From contig JAQPZY010000774.1 in assembly GCA_029931535.1 (NCBI GenBank), positions 62,001 to 126,000 on the forward strand: a DNA stretch of 64,000 nucleotides, read 5' to 3'. Positions 1 to 61,378 of the stretch are shown piece after piece. A program made the translations under genes and the position numbers. Source of the stretch: Margaritifera margaritifera (taxonomy: Eukaryota > Mollusca > Bivalvia > Unionida > Margaritiferidae). The notes under the pieces are model-generated. The model did not search any database and had not been told where the DNA came from. It saw only the letters and a list, made by a program, of their open reading frames with translations. The number at the start of each line of letters is the position of its first letter. Positions within the stretch are counted from its first letter, which is position 1.

Positions 1-140
1 TGGCTAGAATTGTAAAAGTCATTAACAGGGCAGCATGTCATTCCAGGATGAGTGCTTTGTCTGCCTCTGCTAACTTGGACTTAGTGAAAGAAGACACATT
101 TCTACATTAGACATCACTTAAACTGCATCATACCCTGACA

Positions 141-620
141 TTGTGGATGACAACTTTTTGGGTGCCATTGCGCTTTGGAGGAAAAATCAAGGAAGTCAGA
201 AGACAGGCAGCTCAGGAATCGCCCATCCAACTTGCTGTTCAGCCTCAACAGTGCTATAAGCCCAATCAATCTCAACCTTACAGGAGAGATGATCAGAGAC
301 AAAGAGATCACGTATCGTTTACTGCCCAATCACAGAACCAGTCTCAATCCCAATCAAAGGTCAGGAGGCAACAACCCACTCAGTTTAGGAGGCAGCCTTA
401 TGGAAGGTGCACGAAAAAGGTTTCTGTTCCCGAAGCCTCCTAACTGTAACCATTGATTCACCACCCCAACTGCCTGCAGACAGCCTAATAGTGGGCCCCA
501 GACTTTTGCAATTCAACCATCTATATTTCTGCAAAATGAGTGGGCAAACCAAGTCATTTTGGAGGGGCTTCAGATTTCATTTACCCAACCACCTCCTCTT
601 TTGTCCTCCCTGCTCGTGAT
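141..620 (+). pseudogene. DIRS copy 1: gag-like C-terminal remnant
   Basis: A Gln/Arg/Asn-rich segment that matches copy 2 at 11736-12026 frame by frame: a Lys-x-Gln-x-Ala-Gln-Glu block, then a Pro/Gln-rich stretch with an Arg-Asp-Asp and a VRRQQP motif. The frame switches near 400-450. No zinc-binding part is visible because the left end of the element lies outside the window. Confidence 0.6.
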
Positions 621-1310
621 GGACATAACATCAGACTCGGAAAAGTATAAAATTATGCAGCAGGAGATCTGGTCATTAATCAACAAGTGGGTGGTGGAGA
701 CTGTTTGGAAACCACAATCACCAGGGTTTTATTCTAGGCTTTTCCATGTGCTTAATCCACCTCAACCAATACATAGTTCTGCTGAAATTCAAGATGATGC
801 AGCACAGTTGATCTGACTCGTCATCAGAAATGATGAATTTGACATCAGTCTTGATCTGACAGATGCATACTTTCACATCCCTATCCAGCATCACAGAAAT
901 TCCTTTGATTTGCATATTGAGGGAATATCTACCAGTTTTGAGCTCTTCCATTCAGTCTAAACATAAGCCCTTGAGTGTTTACAAAGATTATGAACTGCAT
1001 TGTCACCCTGTTCCGGTTGACTTCATCCACAGCGAAGGCAGCGTAATTGAATGAGCTCCTCCAGAAACATATGGAAAGCTCTATTCTTGTCAAGGGCAGG
1101 AACAATCTCCTATCCCTTTTGAGTCATCTTGGTTTTCTAGTGAACTGGGAAAGGTCCAACTTACGTCCATCCCAATGTTTTGTCCACCTGGGTGTGGAGT
1201 TTATCACCAATTTCAATCTCCTACAACTCCCCCAAGTTTGCGTGGTACAGATTGTCACTCTCGTAGAGTCCTTTTCCAACAGGAAGTGGATTACAGGGAA
1301 ATAGTTTTTG
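560..1310 (+). pseudogene. DIRS copy 1: reverse transcriptase remnant
   Basis: LQISFTQPPPLLSSL leads into the DIRS RT N-terminal block. ISLDLTDAYFHIPI-like sequence near 840-890 is the palm A motif, and HLGFLVNWERSNLRPSQCF near 1120-1185 is the typical region after the catalytic D-D box. Internal stops and at least three frame changes are present. Confidence 0.75.
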
Positions 1311-1391
1311 CAGCTCCTGGGTATTCAATGAGGCAGCATCTCTGATTCTGCTGTCTTTTCATATGCCCCTTACAGATGACCTTGCTAGCTC

Positions 1392-1521
1392 AGTGGTGCC
1401 CCTTTTCCAGTCCACTTGATCAAAAGGTCAGGATCATGAATGAGGATTCCTGCATCAGTGGTGCCCCTTTTCCAGTCCACTTGATCAAAAGGTCAGGATC
1501 ATGAATGAGGATTCCTGCATC
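1392..1521 (+). repeat. Perfect 65-bp tandem duplication inside DIRS copy 1
   Basis: The 65 bases from AGTGGTGCCCC to GATTCCTGCATC occur twice, back to back, apparently identical. Copies 2 and 3 have a single unit at this place, so the duplication is private to copy 1 and younger than the general decay of the element. Confidence 0.9.
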
Positions 1522-1579
1522 AGTGGTGCAACCACAAGTGGCTTACAACAGAAATTCCTCTGGAAAAGCCCCAACCAGA

Positions 1580-2075
1580 AGTTACAGTATGTATGGATGC
1601 CAGTATGCAGAGTTGGTGTGCCCACCTGTTGTTGGGCTTTGATACTCTCAGTGGCAAGTGGGGACCGGAGATAATGCCTCTCAACCTTCTGGAAATGAAT
1701 ACTATAATCAACGCCTTTCATTTCTGGAAAGGCCACCTCTGCTGGAAAACAGTCCTAATCATGTCAGACAATTCAGTGGTAGTGACCTAGCTTGTTAGAG
1801 TAGGGGGAACCAAATCACCCGACCTATGCGTTCTGGTTTGGCAGTTTCAGCATTGGTGCTCCAAACTCAATATCAATGTACAAATCAGACACATTCATGG
1901 CAGACTTCATGTCCTGGCCAACTCTCAGTCAAGAAAGGGGCAGATCATTCATACCAAATGGTCCATCCATCAGTCAGTCTTTCATTGGATCTTCTGCGAC
2001 AAGGTAGAATCACAAACTGCCCACCTTTGTCTCCCTAGTTCCAGACCCAGAAGCTTGGGTCACGGACACACTTTT
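1580..2075 (+). pseudogene. DIRS copy 1: RNase H and connector remnant
   Basis: VCMDASMQSWCAHLLLGFD gives the first RNase H acidic residue, LLEMN the Glu and MSDNSVVVT the third acidic residue. Further on, RWNHKLPTF.SPVLDPEAW (split over frames, about 2000-2075) is the conserved DIRS connector between RNase H and recombinase. Confidence 0.75.
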
Positions 2076-2389
2076 AATCAGTTGGGAGGTATTGTGGTAT
2101 CTTAGTACTTAAAATAATACAGAAGTTGAGGGGTCAGAACTACAAAATTATTCTGATAGCCCCTCTCAGATAGGACAAGTCCTGGGTCAACAATCTACTT
2201 GATTTGGTGATAGATCTGCCCAGGAAGATTCCAGCCAAGCCAAATCTTCTCAAACAACTGTGGTCACAGGTATTCCATCCCTGTCCTGACCGACTTCTCC
2301 TTCACGCCTGACTTTTGTCAGGGGAGCCTTGTGAAGGAAAGAATTTAAACCTTTGGTTGTGGAGAGAATCTTGTGAGCAAGAAGGTTCT

Positions 2390-3290
2390 CTGCTTTGAAT
2401 ACTTATGGGGAAAAGTGGCATGTATTCAGGGACTGGTGCAAAGTGAACAACATCATGCCTTTGAGTGCCTCAATTCCTCAGCTAGCTGACTTTTTTCTCT
2501 GGTTGTACAAGGAGAAAAAGCTGGCCCTGATTACCATCAAAGGCTACTGCTCCATGATATTTGACACTTCAGACATCATGGCAGAGGGATATCGGTCATG
2601 ATAAAGATCTATCTGACCTACTAGCCAATTTTATCTTGAATAGACCAAGATCCCTCACCCTGTTTCCAAAATGGAATCTTTCATGGGTTTTGACTCTCAA
2701 GCCTTTAACCAGAACCTCTCTGAAGCTACTATCATAACAAAACATATTTCCTGATAGCTTTAGCTTCAGCATGCAGGGTGAGTGAGTTACATGCCCTTTA
2801 AGTGGATCCGAACTATCTTCATTTCAAACCAATGGTTCCGTGATCTTAATGATGCAACCAGGCTTTGTAGCCAAGAATAGGCTGCTGTCAGTCGTTAATC
2901 AGAGAGTCATCTTACACTCTTTTTCTTTGATATGTACGTTGAGACCATGAGACCATGCAAGATCTTGTCTGCACCCTCAAGCATTACTTGAAGCCCACAG
3001 AGAAAAGTCATGGAACAAGAAAATGACTCTTTCTCCCAGTGAAAGAGGGTATCACCCCTCAAACCCTATCATTGTGGCTGAAGTGGGTTATATGCTCTGT
3101 GTGCTCTGAAGTCTCAAAAGATCAGAGTTGCCTGATGAAGATTTCAGCTGATGAAATTAGAACAATCTCCACAAGCCTCGCTTTCGAATGTAATGTTGTG
3201 ATCCGAGACATTATAGAAGCTGCTGGCTGGTATGCACATTCAACCTTCTAAAGTTTTGATCTCAGGGATTTAGCTTCACAGAGACCAGAT
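2390..3290 (+). pseudogene. DIRS copy 1: tyrosine recombinase remnant
   Basis: It starts with the SAM-like core-binding part (YGEKWHVFRDWCKVNNI, then PQLADFFLWLY). Near 3039-3251 comes the catalytic C-terminal part: TPQTLSLWLKWVICSV, ADEIRTIS in place of H-x-x-R, and IIEAAGW. The frame is broken in between. Confidence 0.8.
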
Positions 3291-3595
3291 TTAAATCTGG
3301 TGGGTCCAGTGGCTGCTGCCCAGATGACCACCAGACCCAGTTAAAGTCAGCACAGCCTCCTCACAGGCATAGTTTAGTGCTTTTGCTGAATTTGCCCATA
3401 CAAAGTTTGTCAGTAAGAAGAGTTCAGTAATCTTCTTAGCCAGGTATAGTTGTCATGGATCACATGACTATTGGCTGTGCTGCTTTCAAGTTTGGAGAGT
3501 CTGTTATCTTTCATACAGGGAATCAAACCTTTCTTCCCTCGAAGGATGCCTCGTGGTGTAGGAAGGATGATCATAATTCCCTCCTACTATTACCT

Positions 3596-3942
3596 ATTCT
3601 CCTAATGTTAATGTAATCAGGAAGATATTTGAAGCAGAAAGCAAATTTTTAAGTAGATTATGTTTCTCCGAGAATACTTACTGAATCACATTACTTTAAA
3701 AAAAAAACATTCTGCCTGCTATGTGAGCATCCTTATTGATATATCACTCAGCTTCAAACTAATGACATCTGGCGGCATGAAGTGGTGGGTAATGGGCAGG
3801 AGTTACTGCCCTTCGTCTATATGATATGGATGGAAAAGATGATTTTCATCTGTTCGGGATGGCTGAATTCAGGAGGTAGCAAGCTTATTTTCCTAACCTT
3901 AATGCAATTGGTTCAGTATTCTTGGAGAAACATAATTTACTG
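3596..3942 (+). repeat. DIRS copy 1: internal complementary region and right inverted terminal repeat
   Basis: 3596-3700 carries two blocks: one homologous to the complement of the left element end (CTCCTAATGTTAATG...) and one complementary to the right end (TTATGTTTCTCCGAGAATAC). The right ITR follows and stops near 3942 in GAGAAACATAATTTAC. The same two-block arrangement is seen in copies 2-4. Confidence 0.75.
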
Positions 3943-5256
3943 AAAATGTGCTTTCTAAGCAGTAATGGAAGACTGTAAACTCTATTAACAAGCATGCCCA
4001 GGGCACTATAATCCCATTTGTATTATTTAAGAATAAAAAGGCATTATTGTATCACATTAAGTCTTAAAAAAACAACAACCCCAAAACCCATGAAAAATTA
4101 GACAATTGATCCATAATACATGTTCATATAGTAAATAACTGTTTTCACTTTTTTGTGGTTGCTATAACTGAGCATTTTATGATCCTGTGAACAAGAATTC
4201 TTCCATGGAAACAATATGACCCCTTCCAATATCCACAAATTTAAATTACAATGAAAATGTTGTTTGGCCAAAATACCATGAAAAGAAATGAAATCACGGT
4301 AATAATTTTACATCAGATTAGCATAATTCTAAATAATCTCAAGAGCATGTTGACATTTGAACAGACACAATGATACTGCCTCTGCATACCACTGTTGTGT
4401 GACATGTCAGATCAAGAGGGAGAGAGAGAGATCCTTTATATTACTAAATGCTGTATTCTGTACTCCCCTCACAAAAAAGACCACCTACTGATAAGAAGAC
4501 ACCCCATCCTTTAAATATAAACCTTAAGCGAGTCAACTTTGATAAAATCTATGCTTGCTGCATAGCTTGAAATGACATGATCATTACATTATGACATCAT
4601 CACTATGACATGATCATTACATTATGACATCAATATGACATGATCATTACATTATGACATCAATATAACATGATCATTACATTATGACATCAATATGACA
4701 TGATCATTACATTATGACATCAATATGGCATGATCATTACATTATGACATCATCATTATGACATGAGCATTACATTATGATATCAACATGACATCACTTT
4801 TTACCTATGGGTATTGTCACACTATGAACTCTGGGAGAGATTGGCCCTAAAATGATGTGAGTGTTACTTCTGTCACTTGTTAAATAATGAAAAAGAAAAT
4901 TGTAATTGCAGTAATAAGTCCTGTTAAAGAAAAAAATCAAGTCAATGAAATGCATGTGATACCTTTGGAAATCTTTAGCAATTTATTACCTGTTGTAAAT
5001 CAGTCACAGAGGCTTTTTGTTGTGGAAAACTCGTGCAATCTCAATGATTGAGTCATACTGACAAAATTCACTCACAAACATACCCTTTTCTTGGTGTATT
5101 TGATAAAAAGAGTCTATTATCTTCAGCCTGTGCAAATTTGGTGAAATTTTAAATACTCATTCAGCTATTATTTTTGGGCAATTTGTGATGAGTGCATTTT
5201 CCTGTCCACTTTTCTATGTAATGACCCTTACTTGGTGATAGATATTCAACAAAGAG
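3943..5256. other. Intron sequence with a short tandem array
   Basis: AT-rich intron DNA without coding similarity. Its only obvious structure is the ~30 bp tandem array at 4573-4800, listed separately. Near 4195-4260 a few blocks resemble the decayed pogo-type MITE material seen near 51866. Confidence 0.5.
4573..4800 (+). repeat. Tandem array, ~30-bp unit
   Basis: About seven units of ATGACATGATCATTACATTA + TGACATCAAT with small length variants. TGATCA and the TGACAT/ATGTCA words give each unit local dyad symmetry. It is non-coding. Confidence 0.9.
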
Positions 5257-5393
5257 TACTGTATATACTTGCATGTAAGTCGGGTCCAAATGCAAACAAC
5301 ATAGACCCTGATCTGCCGGTGCATCATGCGACAGCAGATCTGGGTCTATGCAGTTTGCAATTGCTATCGGCTTATACACGAGTATATACAGTA
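5257..5393 (-). mobile_element. Double-hairpin MITE, deleted single-hairpin hybrid copy
   Basis: The outer ends are TACTGTATATACTTGCATGTA and CACGAGTATATACAGTA, the inverted ends of the family. Inside, the left arm comes from hairpin II (CAACATAGACCCTGATCTGC) and the right arm from hairpin I (GCAGATCTGGGTCTATGCAG). About 80 bp between the two loops are missing, leaving one imperfect hairpin. Confidence 0.85.
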
Positions 5394-5653
5394 GTGGAAG
5401 AAAATGCACACCAGCCTATACATTTTTTAGTGATTTGGGATTGCGTGTATCCTTAGCTATGTAAAAATATCATTTTTTAAAAATGTTAAATACTTAAACA
5501 TTCACAGGCGATCATCCATAATACGATTTTTTCCCATTTGTGAGAGACCATCATCCTGCTTGTAAAGCCACCTTTGTATCTCATTTACTTTAAAATGTCA
5601 TGTAATATGATTTGAGATCGATAGTCATATAATTGATTGCATGTATTTCTCAG

Positions 5654-55494
<49,841 letters not shown>

Positions 55495-56540
55495 AAAAAG
55501 AACATGTATGACTCACTAATAACGGAAGACCATTTTTGACTTAAATGTGAAAAACTTAGTCAACATCCTGTGCTGTCTGTATAGAACATAGTATTTGTAA
55601 AATGCAAAAATTGCAGTTGTGAGTCTCAAATTAGTGGGAAGCACAATACATGATATTTTACATTATTTCAGAACAATTATCTTTGTTTTCTTTTATGATA
55701 ATTCATAGAATATACAAAAATATGAAGCTTTGAAAATAATTATGTAGCAAATTTGCAAACTGTAGGTATGATCATAAAATGTTACATTAACAAGAGCAGT
55801 GCCTATAATCATGTTTGTAAACATTTGCCTAATGAATACATTGTTTAATCTTTTTAACTAAAGCAAAATATACAAAGTTTTATCTGGACAAACAAGAAAT
55901 ATTTTACTTTCTGTGGATATATTTGAACACCTGGAATGTAATTTATTTCTCAACCTTCACTGTATATTTGCACACCTGTAATTAACTTTGATTTTGCTAA
56001 ACACATCAAATTACAGAAGATGCAACTTTATTTTGCAATGTATCATGTAGAAAGCAATTTGTACCACAAGATAACTTTAAATTAAATTGTTGTTGGAAAG
56101 TCATTATTTATTTGCAGGTCATATGTATTGATACAAATTTATTTCTGTGCTAAAGAAATGTTTTTATTATCAGCTCATCATCTAATTTTGAAGTGGATAC
56201 CATTTTTCAGCTTTGTAATAATGTTTGATACATTATCTTGATCCAGCATGTAATTTTCAGTTTTACTCAGGTTCTTCAAAATTTACCCAAAAGGCAGCCA
56301 AACAAAACCTTTGTAACAATACTGCTTGCTTGACAGTAAGAGAGTCAAGTCATGGACACAACAATCAATATCAGAACACTGATTCCAGATCGTCAACGGT
56401 CTATAACATTAATGTCCTGCAAGAGTGGTTTTAGTTCAGGTCATGAGAATGCGTTATATTTTATTCTTTGTACCATTTTATGTGTATTCGATTTACTGCA
56501 TGTAAATTCAAACTCTGAACCCACATACTTTTTTTAAAGT
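55495..56540 (+). other. Probable 3' UTR and downstream flank of HSD17B4
   Basis: AT-rich sequence after the stop codon with no coding similarity and no recognised element until the pogo-like remnant begins near 56541. An ATTAAA-type hexamer occurs near 56080 and could be a poly(A) signal, but the cleavage site cannot be fixed by eye. Confidence 0.4.
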
Positions 56541-56542
56541 TA

Positions 56543-58055
56543 TTGTAGTATCATTTGTTTTCATGGGGCTCAATTTTTATGGTTTTGTAAAAAAAAAAAA
56601 AAAAAAGACATATTCGTGGGTACTTATCTTTGTGGTTTTGCCTGTCAAAGTTTGCACATTAGTAGGTATTTAATTTTGTGGTTTAACCTCTACAAATACC
56701 CAAAATAAAGAATACAAAAGAATAAAACTATGCTGAAGCAAACAGTGGTCACTTGAATGTTTAAAACAATACTACCAAATGTATGAGCACAAATCAAAGA
56801 CCTGAGAAGTTCAATACTTACACTGTGTTTTCATCAAAGTGAATAACATCAGTGGAAACCGATGCAACCAACACTAAAACAATACTACCACCTCTATGAG
56901 CACAAATAAAACACCTGCCAAGATCAACCAATTACACCATGTGTTCGTCCAAGTGCTCAACATCAAAGGAAGCTGATGCTACCAAGATGCTAACTAAATT
57001 GAAAGACATCGGAATCACTCATTTGTTTGTGCCTGCCTCATGTACAGATCAACTTCAACCACTAGACTTTACAATAAATAGAGAGTACAAAGAATTAAAA
57101 TCAAACTTCCACAACTGATATGCTAAACAGGTCATGGAGGCCATCATGGAAAAGGAAGATGTTACCGGTGACGATCAGTGCACTGTATAAGTGAACCTTG
57201 CAACCTCATCAATCAAGCCAATTCACATTGAATGGATAATTGCAGCTCATGCAACGAGTTAAAGATCTGACCTAATTATCAGTGGTTTTGAGAAAGATGC
57301 ACTTGTTTAATTCTGCAGTTTGGGGTTTATTTCTGACAAGCATTTGTGTGTACCACAAGACTCGATTGACACGATGTTGATGCAGTGGCTTTGTTTGACA
57401 ATCAGCGAAGTGTGAGCTTTAATACTCGGCTGTAATTAGTGTATATACATAATGTTTCATTAATAATAGTACTTCAAGCAAAAGTTCTAGTATTTTACAG
57501 GCTTCTTGTTCTTTTGGATTAAAAATACATGGATAAAAAGAAATGTGCTATCAGGAGGATTTAAATTTTTCGACAACAGTTTTACTTGAATGAAGGATTA
57601 ATTTGAATAGGTATTAAATTTAATTTTCATATACTAGTATTTTTTATTGTTCTTTTTTCCTTTTCAATATTACTAGTGTTTGAATACCTTATGCTTTTTC
57701 TTGTTTCTCTCTATCCTTACATATCGATTTAAGGCAGTGAGTGGAAATTACAACTACTGCATACCTTATTGATATGTATGCGTTGAAACAATATAAAATG
57801 GTTTATAATTCTTGTTTTCAAAGGGTTACAATAAAACAAACACGTGTAAAAGCTAATATTTTATTACCATATTACAGTATTGATGTTGAGTTATCAAATA
57901 CTAGTAGCTTTGTTAATCTCGAGGAACAAAACATAGTAAGAAAACGGGCCGGCGGGGGGTGTCATCATCATATGTGGCTTTAAATTCATGGTGCAGGGCA
58001 ACAACGAACACCATGAAAATTGGTCCCCATTGAACATTTCTGATACTACAGTATA
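56543..58055 (+). mobile_element. pogo-like DNA transposon, decayed, with terminal inverted repeats
   Basis: The left end TTGTAGTATCATTTGTTTTC is matched by the complement of the right end (TGATACTACAGTATAC) at 58041-58055. A ~125-bp segment is repeated in tandem at about 56740-56985. A transposase C-terminal remnant lies at 56985-57315. The 3' non-coding half is shared with the minus-strand element at 32947-33905. Confidence 0.7.
56985..57315 (+). pseudogene. pogo/Tigger-type DDE transposase C-terminal remnant
   Basis: The frame reads KMLTKLKDIGITHLFVPASC, then TDQLQPLDFTINREYKELKS and a stop. After that come YAKQVMEAIMEKEDVTGDDQ, SSIKPIHIEWIIAAHA and SDLIISGFEKDALV. VPA-x-CT-x-x-LQPLD-x-x-(I/V)N is the conserved block around the last catalytic acidic residue of this transposase group. 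Three stops confirm that it is dead. Confidence 0.75.
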
Positions 58056-58830
58056 CTGAAAATGAATAATGTGCAGATATGCCATTAGATCAGTGCCAAA
58101 TTACAATGTATAGTGCTTTTCAAATTACACAAGTCATGATTCTATATTAACTTGGAGAATTTTTAAGTATTAAGTTTGACATTATATACATTTGTCAACA
58201 AATAATCAATATTCATAATAAATGACTACATTTGTATTAAAAGTTACATTAGAAGAAATAAAATATTTTTAAAATAACTAATTTCTGTTGTGTCCATAAT
58301 TTGTTGTTACAACTTTGAAAATTCTACCTTGAGATTGCTGTGTATGTGATACACTCCTGTGCAAAATGTGATGAAGATGCATTAATGCAAAAACACAATC
58401 TCAACAACAAAAAAATATCAAAAGAAAACCAGCTTATGTTGACGATGAACCAAGATCAACCGTTTAATTTGAAATACCATGACTGCTGCAGCCTGCCTAT
58501 CTTTATGATTTGACCATAAGTCATACTGAAATGACACCTAGATTACAGACTTCTGGAATAATAGCAAAAATTATGAAAATACAATCATTGGGGTGAAATC
58601 CACAAACTATCTTGTCCATGCTTGATCCAGATCTGGGTTGCATATTAGGTTAATGAAGTTGGTCAGGGAACCAGTCTAACTTTTACAGTAGTACATCAGA
58701 TGCTTTAAACTGCACATATTTTTCATGCAAAACACCTGCAAGATCAAACTGGTGCTTATAGCAATTTCTAGAAATGGCGTGCAATGAACAAAAACACTTT
58801 GAAGACAAAAGGGACAATAAGCCTCTTAAA
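58056..58830. other. Intergenic sequence, no recognised element
   Basis: AT-rich DNA downstream of HSD17B4 without coding similarity. Confidence 0.35.
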
Positions 58831-58844
58831 AAGTTTAAACAGCA

Positions 58845-59250
58845 TTGATGTATAAAAAGGAATATTTAGATTCTTGGGAAAAATGCAGGAAATGCAACAA
58901 TTACATTTATTGGACATCATGTCGTGTTCATTTGAGCATGTCTCATGGTGGGAGAGATGACTGCCATCACCACTTGAAAATGAAAAACAAAAAAATGAAC
59001 AAAACAAGCACAAAGATTATGTCGAGTTGAAAGATCTAGCAAGAAGCCTTTGAGCTCCACGAGGTTTGGAACTGCAGTTTCTGAAAACAGTTTCTGAAAA
59101 TGTACTGGAGGTAATTAAGATCTAAGTGTACTTTACAAACTATTTAAATGAACATAATGTTTGCCTTTGCTGCATTAGTCTCAGATCACACTTCTGAACT
59201 TTTGAAATGCACGTTTCCACGTCGACAATAGCTATACATGAAATTTTGTT
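58845..59250 (+). pseudogene. BED-type zinc finger / hAT-like transposase remnant
   Basis: YKKEYLDSWEKCRKCNNYIY, then WTSCRVHLSMSHGGRDDCHH + HLKMKNKK. The order (K-x-W/Y leader, C-x2-H/C, then (S/A)HGG-x-(N/D)D-x-x-x-H) is that of the BED-like finger at the start of a common hAT transposase group, although the first Cys pair is altered. Further on, a broken NVCL..FAALVSDHTSELLK segment resembles the EHN-L-PFA-x-SDH part of the same proteins. Similarity is judged by eye. Confidence 0.5.
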
Positions 59251-60031
59251 ACAGCTTACTGAAATTGGTCTAACTTGCAGAAAAGTTTTGACTGCATTAC
59301 TGAAAAGGTCTTGCTAGGGTTGGCAGGCCTGCTGCTGTTTCTCAACAAATCTTATTTAACATGAATTTCTGTGACGAAGGAACAGGACTAAAGGGTGGGC
59401 AATTCTCTTCTGTATGACCCTGTCCTTTTCTAACTGTTAAATCCCTTTTCCCCCCTCTCAAAATTTTGGAACTGTTATCCATGTTGCAAATCAAACAATA
59501 TCAAGTAAACCTTAATTATATGCTAAAGATTTATCTTGGAGGTCTGTCTTAGACGGTGTAGGAGTTGTAGGACATTACAAGTGCATTACAAGCAGAAACA
59601 GGTCGAAACAGTTGTCTCTGTTAAAGTATGAGGTCCGAAACAAAAAATAATAAAGATCAATTTCAAATGGCTTTAATATCAGAGAATTGCAACTTTCACC
59701 CAAATGTATTTTCTTGTGCATATCCTTTATTTATAAAACGGACATTTACAGTATCACTGGAATGTTTATTCAGCAAGTCCATTCATTACAACAGAAACCT
59801 TTAAAATTGATAACTATAAGTGATTAGTCCAAAGTTCATGAAGTTTTAGTCACTATCAGAGCTTTAGCAACTGATTACTAAAGGTGCAAAACAATAAAAT
59901 ATAAAGTGATCAAAACCATTCAGTCTTGTCAGAAAAAGTACAATCTATTTTCAATTAATTAAATGCAAAGCATTTCCAAAAACGATTGGATTAACCCATC
60001 AGATAAAGGGACTACATATTGAATCACCAAG
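59251..60031. other. Intergenic sequence, no recognised element
   Basis: AT-rich. GGGTTGGCAGGCCTGC near 59317 looks like one end of the CATACCTGCCAACC MITE, but no partner end at a suitable distance could be confirmed. Confidence 0.35.
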
Positions 60032-60456
60032 ACACTTAACATCTGCCGCCATTTTTTAAAGTATAGACTGGTAGGCTACCAAATTCTGTGTATTAATTAT
60101 AATGAATATGTGAGACAAATTTTCATGTTCAAGAAACCCGTCTGTTTTCTTGGAAATGGGTTACATACAGCTGCTATAAATAGAAAATAAAGAAAGTACA
60201 CGGAGGTCTATGACAAATGTACTTTTACGTTATTCTTATGCAGCAGTCTTCTTTTTTTTTATAGAATATTCTCAGATTTATATGATGTGTGGGATTAAAG
60301 AGATGATATTAAAAATGACAAACACAACTTTTTATTACTTTATTATTTTTTTGAATGTACCATAAAAGCGTAATCCATATACATACGAGCGTAAGACGTA
60401 ATTAGGTGAAAAAAAGTGGAATGATTACGCCAAAAGCGTCATGGTTGGCAGGTATG
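60032..60456 (-). mobile_element. MITE family with CATACCTGCCAACC ends, minus-strand copy, one end lost
   Basis: The complement matches 24345-24800 closely (TTCACCTAATTACGTCTTAC, TAATCCCACACATCATATAA, CATTTGTCATAGACCTCCGT, GTTTTCTTGGAAATG). The intact end is at 60456 (GGTTGGCAGGTATG). The other end stops at GACACTTAACATCTGCCGCC and lacks the last ~70 bp. Confidence 0.85.
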
Positions 60457-60954
60457 TATGTGGTACTAGGAAAACAATGTGCTGCCTAAGGGAGACAGCT
60501 GACTGAAATAGCAGCTCCCATGTGCTCAAGAAATGAACTTGGACTAGTCCAAAGTACACTAACTTTAGCAGCTATGAAAATATGGAAAATGAATTTTGCC
60601 AGAGTAGACAATACCAACTTCTGAAAGAGCAATAAATGAATTATAAAATATAAAACAAAAACTAAAAAAGTTATCTGCTAGTTTTGTTTTCCAAATTATG
60701 TCTCAAGTCCAGGAAGTGAAAAAGATGAAGGTGCACACCTGAAGGCCAAGCTGCATACTCTATAAAGCAAATTACACCCATCAATCATACAACAAAATAA
60801 AGGGAAATCAAAGTTATTTTAACAATGCCTAAGATATACAAGGTCTTTTTATTAAATAATCAGTATAACCAGTGAGGAAAACTTGGACAAATTTTTCTTC
60901 AAAAAATCGAAACCCTGTTCAAAGTATGAAACTGTAGAGCAGAACCTTAGGACC

Positions 60955-61378
60955 AACTAGATATCATAAAAAGTCTTCTGTTGAAAACCCCATGTCAATA
61001 CGACTTTGTGTTAAAGGGGGAGTAGCAATAACAAGATTTTCAAGATGGTGACCATATTTGATGACAGATCAGCACCCTTTTCATTTAGCTCCAACCAAAC
61101 ATCACAATTCTTCTGGTGAAAGCCCCATATCGATATGACTTTCTGTCCAAGTGGAGCAGCAATAGCAAGATTTTCCAGATGGCTGTCACTGTGGCCATAC
61201 TGGATGTCAGATCAGCACCACTTTCATTGAGGACCAACTAGACCTTGGGATGAATGTATATGTCAAGTTTCATGGCAATCGACCAAGTAGCTTTGAGGAG
61301 CAATAACAAACTTGTGCCAGCAGAGAGATGGACAACAGGCCATCCCCTAAGCTCTTCTGGTCTATGAATAGTGGAGCT
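60955..61378 (-). mobile_element. Helitron-like tandem-repeat element, minus-strand 5' part
   Basis: On the minus strand it starts with CCAGAAGAGCTTAGGGGATG and has about three units of the same ~145-bp family as 18765-20720 (GACATGGGGTTTTCAACAGA, CTAGTTGGTCCTAAG, CATCTTGAAAATCTTGTTAT). The 3' tail is missing. Confidence 0.75.

Larger units (their letters stand above)
1..3942 (+). mobile_element. DIRS-type (tyrosine recombinase) retrotransposon, copy 1, left end outside window
   Basis: A decayed copy in the intron before the first visible exon. Order on the + strand: gag-like C-terminal part (about 140-620), reverse transcriptase (about 560-1300, including a DLTDAYFHIPI-like palm motif near 850 and LGVEFITNF near 1190), RNase H (about 1580-1790, with MDAS, E and SDNS acidic positions), tyrosine recombinase (about 2390-3290), internal complementary region (3596-3700) and right inverted terminal repeat (about 3760-3942). 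Many stops and shifts break every frame. In the recombinase the catalytic His of H-x-x-R is Asp (ADEIR), so this copy could not act. It ends at the same terminal sequence as copies 2-4. Confidence 0.85.

Noticed and set aside
59300..59330. GGGTTGGCAGGCCTGC as the missing end of the minus-strand MITE at 60032
   Set aside because: It is in the wrong orientation for a left end of that copy, and the ~700 bp between them do not match the family.
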